The position numbers and the translations under genes are program-made. Of a DNA stretch of 64,000 bases, positions 58,655 through 64,000 are shown piece after piece. The notes under the pieces are model-generated. The model was given only the letters and a program-made list of their open reading frames with translations, was not told where the DNA came from and searched no databases. The number at the start of each line of letters is the position of its first letter. The stretch's first letter is position 1. The stretch comes from Paralithodes platypus (Eukaryota > Arthropoda > Malacostraca > Decapoda > Lithodidae), in contig CM064519.1 in assembly GCA_032716605.1 (NCBI GenBank), forward strand, positions 29,628,205-29,692,204, in the 5' to 3' direction.

Positions 58655-58995
58655 AGGTGTTTTGAAGTTCATAGATGGCGATATAACTCGAATAAAACAA
58701 TATCCTAAGTACACGGAAATCTGCATAAGGCCGACCGACCCAAACGAGGCCGATCCCATTCACACCCAACCCAATTATATGAGTTACAGGAAAGATATAG
58801 GCATATCTTGGTTTGGTAACAGAATTGTAGATATGTGGAATAGGCTACCTAGCGAAATAATAGGATCAAGAACGATAGAGAGCTTCAAGATAAAATTAGA
58901 TAGACATATGGACAAGATGGGTTGGGTGTGTGAGGGATCTGCCTTCTATGGGCCATTGGCGTTTTACAGACTCCCTTTCTCTTATATCATACGAA
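58655..58995 (+). mobile_element. CR1 3' end with C-terminal RT fragment
   Basis: The open frame from 58662 encodes the last part of the CR1 protein: YRKDIGISWFGNRIVDMWNRLPSEII and TIESFKIKLDRHMD, then the 3' UTR-derived 'gggttgggtgtgtgagggatctgcc'. It meets an inverted CR1 end at about 59000, so the + frame runs on into antisense sequence. Confidence 0.75.
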
Positions 58996-59009
58996 ATAAA
59001 GACATACGA

Positions 59010-60020
59010 AAATGGGAGTCTGCAGAAAGCCGATTGGCCCACACAAGGCAGATCCCTCTCACACTCAACCCCAATTACAAGGCCTAATTATAGGCCCAGC
59101 TCACTAATACCATGAGGACCAACCTCACCAAAAACGGTCAGAGGTCAGTAAACGGGGTCTGCAGAGCGCCGATTCGCCCACACCCGGCAGATTCCCCTCA
59201 CACCCAACCCATCTCGTCCATATGCCTATTTTTTTCTTCTTAAAGCTCTCTATCGTTCCTGATCCCACTATAGCACTTGGTAGCCTATTCCATCTATCTA
59301 CAAATATGTTACCAAACCAAAATTTGCCTATATCTTTTCTGAAACGAAATTTATCTAATTTGAAACCATTTGTTTGAGTTCTTTAGCAATTACTGAGCTT
59401 TAGTACATCTTTCATGTCCCCTTTATTAATCCCACTTGAGCACCTCTATCATATCCCCTCTAACCCTGCGTCTCTCTAATGAATGTAAGCCTAATTTCTT
59501 CAACCTTTCTTCATATGGAAGATTTCTAATATTACGGATAATTTTTGTCATTCTACGTTGTACTCTCTCCAGGGAATCCTCGTCCATTCTGTAATAAGGA
59601 CACCACAAATTGAACAGCATTATCCATATGGGGTAATTCTTATGATTATCTAGTATACCCTTGACATTTTTACCATCACTGATCTGATCGCTCTACTTGG
59701 CAATTTGTTCCCCCAAAACTGAACAGTGCAGTCCAAATGGGGTCTCACCAATGTTAGGTATAGTGTTAAGATGATGTTAGCAGTTTTGTTACTCACACTC
59801 CGAGAAATGAATTCTAGAACCCTGTTTGCCCTATTTCGAACGCTTATACATAGTTTTCTAGGATTCATATCATGGCTAACAAGAACACCCAGATCCGTGT
59901 CACAGTCTAAACTACCTAATTCTACATTTGCTAGTTTATGTTTTGCATCTATGTTCAATTTCCTTATCCTTATTACCTTGCATTTAGTAATAATGGAGCT
60001 CATCTGCAATTGTGTTGGCC
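59010..60020 (-). mobile_element. CR1 3' portion, minus strand, degenerate
   Basis: In order on the minus strand: ITKCKVIRI, DTDLGVLVSHDMN, ISVRNRANRVLEFISRSVSN, LTLYLTLVRPHLDCTVQFW (frame 60054-59650), then LWCPYYRMDEDSLERVQRRMTKII and NLPYEERLKKLGLHSLERRRVRGDMIEV (frame 59620-59426), and the C-terminal FRFRKDIGKFWFGN block at about 59340. Frames are interrupted near 59420 and 59640. No catalytic domain is present; 5'-truncated. Confidence 0.75.
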
Positions 60021-60059
60021 ATACATGGTGAGTATACTGTATATGTCTAAACATGCAAA

Positions 60060-60480
60060 GGTTGTGCCTCCAGACATATAATTGGCAGGTGGGCTGAGAT
60101 GTGTCTGATTAATTACATATTTATTGATTTCCTTTTGTATGCTTTATAACATGCAACTTCAAATTTAATCAAGATATCCATAATCGAAGTCGTATAAAGA
60201 ATATTAAACGCTATATTAAATTAGATAGCATAACGTGAACAGGAATATATTGGAAAATAATATCAGTAGTCTCACGAGATTGGCAAAATGTCATAACCAA
60301 TCACGAGCTTTGATAAACTCTATCCTGGAACACAGCGTTTCCCGATATTTCAACTCCATGATCAACTTTAATGTTCTTTGGCTATATATTATAATAATTA
60401 TATATTTGATTATTATACATTAAATCTGTTATCCTCACAAACACCTAAACTGAAATACATTACAAATATTGCATAACATC
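60060..60480. other. No gene recognised
   Basis: AT-rich DNA without notable frames or repeats. Confidence 0.4.
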
Positions 60481-60482
60481 TC

Positions 60483-60697
60483 TTAACCCGTACAGTACCG
60501 GTGACGTCCTTTTCATCATATTCTGGATACTATTAGACGATGTTATTCAACTTAGGAAGGATCTGTTGTAGCTCAAAGGATTAAATGAGATAGTAGGTAA
60601 CCTTTTAATTGTTAGAAGTCCTTCCTGAGCTAAATATATTCATCTAATGGTTGCCAGAATATAATGAAAAGGACGTCGCTGGTACGGAATGGGTTAA
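60483..60697. mobile_element. TTAA element, 215-bp family
   Basis: TTAACCCGTACAGTACCGGTGACGTCC at the left and ggacgtcgctggtacggaatgggttaa at the right; exactly 215 bp. Near-palindromic outside the centre. Confidence 0.75.
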
Positions 60698-60869
60698 GAT
60701 ATCATCGGTAAAAAAATTATCGTTAAAACTTTCTGTACTTATGCTTAATGTTAATTTATATTATATATATATTATTTTTGTTCATTAACATGATTATTTT
60801 GAATGTAATTAATGATATGTATGAATCCAAGATCCTTGGTATTTTTACTAGAGAAAGTGATCGACAAGA

Positions 60870-60962
60870 TGGGTGGGTGTGAAAGGAATCTGCCTAGCGT
60901 GGATCAATCGGGTTTCTGTAAACTCCCGTTTTCTTAAATTATTGGTTCTTATGTTCTTATAG
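60870..60962 (+). mobile_element. CR1 3'-end fragment
   Basis: 'gacaagatgggtgggtgtgaaaggaatctgcc', then 'caatcgggtttctgtaaactcccgttttctt', then 'ggttcttatgttcttat', the octamer tail. Confidence 0.65.
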
Positions 60963-61103
60963 GGGAAGTAATTATATTATATTTACAAATCCCTTAATGC
61001 TGTTCAATAACATTGTGTATGCTATTATGTTCATTGGGTATATGATTCAAGTCCAAGTTAGTGGAATACGAAAATGTGTGGGCAATTAGGTTGCTAATGG
61101 AAG

Positions 61104-61318
61104 TTAACCCTTTCAGTACCAGAGTCTTCTTTGTAACTTGATTCTGGCTACTATTCGACGATTTCATTTAGCTTAAAAAACGCCTAGAGCAACTAGCAGG
61201 CTTCGAACTATCTTACTTAACATCTTATACTACCACAGATCCTTCTTCAATTGCACAAAATCACCTAAATTTAGCTAAAATAAAATATAAAAAACGTCGC
61301 CAGTACATAATGGGGTAA
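61104..61318. mobile_element. TTAA element, 215-bp family, diverged
   Basis: TTAACCCTTTCAGTACCAGAG at the left and aaacgtcgccagtacataatggggtaa at the right (second TTAA changed). The internal 'ctagcaggcttcgaactatctta' and 'taccacagatccttcttcaa' match the 22323 and 36003 copies. Confidence 0.65.
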
Positions 61319-61805
61319 AGATGGGGAAATGATAGAAATACAGTAGGAGTGGACACATTTGCAGACGGTCTGCGTCATACATATATGATTTCAGCAATTA
61401 ACATGATCAATTTATTTATATACTGTAACATTACTACGTAAGTTACTTGCAAATTAATTGCATAAGTTTGGCAGTTGTTAAATGTTTAGATATTCTTTTT
61501 GCACACGAACTATTATTTGTGGAAGGTAAGTAACAAGACAATGTGAGTAATGTTTAAACTTTTCATTTAATACATCAATAAGAATCTTAATATACGTATG
61601 AATTCTTGCACTGTTCAAAAAATAATTGTTCTGTCAAGACATAGTATTGGATAGAGTTGATCACATATTCTGCCAACGAATGACATAAGGTAGAAAACGA
61701 TAAATAATTATATTGTACGGGGTAAGTTGTATTTGATATATTAAGAAATTTGTGATGTTGCTATCATACTTGCTTGTGGTGATGGCAGGTTACATTAATA
61801 ATAAT

Positions 61806-62947
61806 AAAGTAGATGTGCCGTTTTGTCCAAAATCAAAACGGCATACGCAACTCTGCGATGGGTTACCATCATCACTAATAATACCATCATCAATCACAAG
61901 CACCATCATCACTACTACTGCCACAATCATCACGAGTACTGTCATCATCACCATTACTATGATCATCATCACTACTACAATTACAATCATCACTACTACT
62001 CTCACCATCATCACTACGACTGTCACCATTGTCACTACCATCTTAATCACTACTACCATCATTGATTATACAACTAGCAACCATCATTACTACTATCATC
62101 ACCACCATCTTACAATCATCATTACTACTGTTAACATCATCATTACTACTATAACCATCATCATTACTACTGTCACAAGAATTACCATCATGTATCCTAC
62201 TGTCACCATCATCACTACTACTGCCATCATCACCATTACTATGATCTTCATTTTCACAACTATTGTCATCATCAATACAACTTTCATCATCCTCACACCA
62301 TCGGCACTACCATCATCACTACTGTCATCATTATCACTACAACTATCATCATTACTTGTCACCATCATCACTACTATTATGACCATCATCACTACTACTA
62401 GTAGACACTATCATATCTACTACTGTCACCATCATATCTACTACTGTCATCATCACTACTGTCATCATCATCAATACAACTACAACCATCATCACTACTA
62501 TTATCACCATCATCATTACCATCACCATCAATCCCACTAATACTTCCATCACTTCTAATGCCAACTGAACTAACTTAACCTAGCAAATACGTAGCGAGAT
62601 GTTTTCGCCCCCAGAACGAATGCGTTCTTAGTGTGTGAGCCCCTTTGGGGCTCACACACTAGGAACGCATTCATTGCTGGGGGGGGGGGGGGGGGGAGGA
62701 GGGTCCGAGGGGGTGGTGGAGGTAAAACCATATTTTAGACCTAAAATCATAACTATTGCATAAATTCATAAAATCATTTTTGACTGACGTTCGCATTCAC
62801 GCAACAAATGTTTGTGTGAAATTTGGTCAAAATATGTCCAAAGGTCCAGGAGGAGTTTGGAGACAGACAGACAACAACGAATTTTTTTTTCCGGTGGTAC
62901 CCACTATACGGGGGGGCGATACCAAACTCTGCTTATGCAGAGTTGAT
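61806..62947 (-). mobile_element. DINE-1/Helentron-like element, copy 2
   Basis: Inverse orientation to copy 1, same order. 3' hairpin at 61817-61842, subterminal repeat CAACTCTGCG at 61848-61857 (as read on +), about 700 bp of ATC/ACT triplets, internal hairpin at 62619-62671 enlarged to a 25-bp stem with one mismatch and a 3-nt loop, G run (62680-62696), then the conserved 5' block ending in an 8-bp-stem hairpin AACTCTGC-TTAT-GCAGAGTT (62925-62944). It abuts copy 3 with no spacer. Confidence 0.65.
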
Positions 62948-64000
62948 AAAGTAGACGGGCCGTTTTGCCCAAAATCAAAACGGCATACCCAACTCTGCGA
63001 TGGGTTACCATCATCACTACTAATACCATCATCAATCACAATCACCATCATCACTATTACTGCCATCACTACAACTGCCACAATCATCACTAGTCATCAT
63101 CACCATTACTATGATAATCATCACTACTACAATTACATTGGTGAAGGGCTGGTCTATCAGAATGAGAGTTGAGTGTTCTCTGCCATACCCATACCATACT
63201 CTGACTGTTCCTTTTACTTATATATTTTCTAGATCTCAAGTGACGGCGTCTTTTCCGTGGATTAACCTCCCTACTGCCAACCCTGGCAGATTGCGAGCCA
63301 AAGCGTCACATTTTTCCTTTGCCCCTCAACTTTCCCTTTATAATTGCTGAGGGGGCACAGGGCCTTGGGTGGGGCTTTTGTTTCCCAGGGCGTTTCCGCA
63401 CCCTCCTCAGCTCCCCGCCTTTGAGTGACTTCGGTCACCTGGGCATTATTAGTGGTAAGCTGGGAGGGTTCTGTGGGGGCGCTCGGTTATGGCCTTGGCC
63501 TTGCTCGGGACCTTGGGGCTGCTCGGCCAGACAGCCTGAGGAACAGCAACAACAACAACAACTACAATTACAATCATCACTACTACTCTCACCATCATCA
63601 CTACTACTGTCACCATTGTCACTACCATCTTAATCACTACTATCATCATTGATACTACAACTATCAATCATCATTACTACTATCATCACCACCATCTTAC
63701 AATCATCATTACTACTGTTAACATCATCATTACTACTATAACCACCATCATTACTACTGTCACAAGTATTACCATCTTGTATCCTACTATCACCATCATC
63801 ACTACTACTGCCATAATCACCATTACTATGATCTTCATCATCATAACTATTGTCATTATCACTACAACTTCCACCGTCATCACTACTATTCACCATCATC
63901 ACTAATACTCACACCATCGTAACTACCATCATCACTAGTCATTATTATCACTACAACTATCATCATTACTTGTCACCATCATCACTACTATTATGACCAT
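62948..64000 (-). mobile_element. DINE-1/Helentron-like element, copy 3 (cut by window end)
   Basis: Head-to-tail with copy 2: its 3' hairpin is at 62959-62984 and its subterminal repeat CAACTCTGCG at 62990-62999; the ATC/ACT core continues to the window edge. The core is split by a 423-bp insertion (63138-63560). Confidence 0.65.
63138..63560. mobile_element. Retroposed insertion with 12-bp target duplication
   Basis: Flanked by ACTACAATTACA on both sides (63126-63137 and 63561-63572). The corresponding place in copy 2 (61974-61985) has a single ACTACAATTACA, an empty site. The insert is GC-richer, non-coding, and ends in (CAA)n on the + strand (cagcaacaacaacaaca), so it is probably a SINE or the 3' UTR of a LINE in + orientation. 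Family not recognised. Confidence 0.75.

Noticed and set aside
61752..62564. 262-codon Ile/Thr/His-rich ORF
   Set aside because: Same triplet core in inverse orientation; no start context, no domain.

Overview
This window is animal (arthropod) genomic DNA, most likely from a crustacean with a large, repeat-rich genome. It has no operons. Coding density is very low, dinucleotide microsatellites are frequent, spliceosomal GT-AG signals bound the one clear gene, and LINE, SINE and TTAA-flanked foldback elements fill much of the rest. The crustacean assignment is inferred from the arthropod-type Hox3 homeodomain plus the repeat style; nothing in the window proves the species.

The only well-supported host gene is a Hox3 (zerknuellt-orthologue) homeobox gene on the minus strand. 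It has two coding exons: exon 1 at 48462-47508 and the homeobox exon at 37104-36293. They are separated by a 10.4 kb phase-1 intron with a clean GT donor and AG acceptor. Joined, they give 588 codons: a Pro/Asn/His/Ser/Thr-rich N-terminus, a diverged hexapeptide-like HFWARES motif (W246), a homeodomain at residues 345-404, and a Gln/Pro/Ser/His-rich tail. The intron holds a 24-bp minisatellite of about 30 units with an AGGTCA-like hexamer every 12 bp, seven identical 34-bp repeats, a SINE, four TTAA foldback elements or fragments, and long microsatellites. A 215-bp foldback element lies where the 3' UTR should be, and a candidate AATAAA overlaps its edge.

Layout. 1-14 kb: no recognisable gene; one short decayed frame, inverted repeats, two SINE copies facing each other, a polypurine tract and two small TTAA elements. 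14-24 kb: foldback family A, two 5'-truncated RTE-like LINE ends (one nested inside a family A element) and one unassigned small ORF. 24-34 kb: three degenerate LINEs (CR1-like on +, a second type on -, CR1-like on -), a palindromic ACAGCACATTATT satellite and two more SINE copies. 34-48.5 kb: Hox3 and its intron. 48.5-55.5 kb: a diverged tandem duplication of about 3 kb immediately upstream of Hox3 exon 1, each half carrying different later insertions, including a 3-unit tRNA-like tandem array. 55.7-64 kb: CR1 3' ends with TTCTTATG-type tails, more 215-bp TTAA elements, and three copies of a 1.2 kb element (one + and two head-to-tail on -). The architecture of that element (short inverted repeat at the 5' end and 3' subterminal, internal hairpin, trinucleotide core, 3' hairpin) resembles DINE-1/Helentron-type rolling-circle elements.

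Functionally only Hox3 is expected to work as a gene: a nuclear transcription factor of the Hox cluster. Everything else appears to be mobile DNA, mostly dead or non-autonomous, plus simple repeats.
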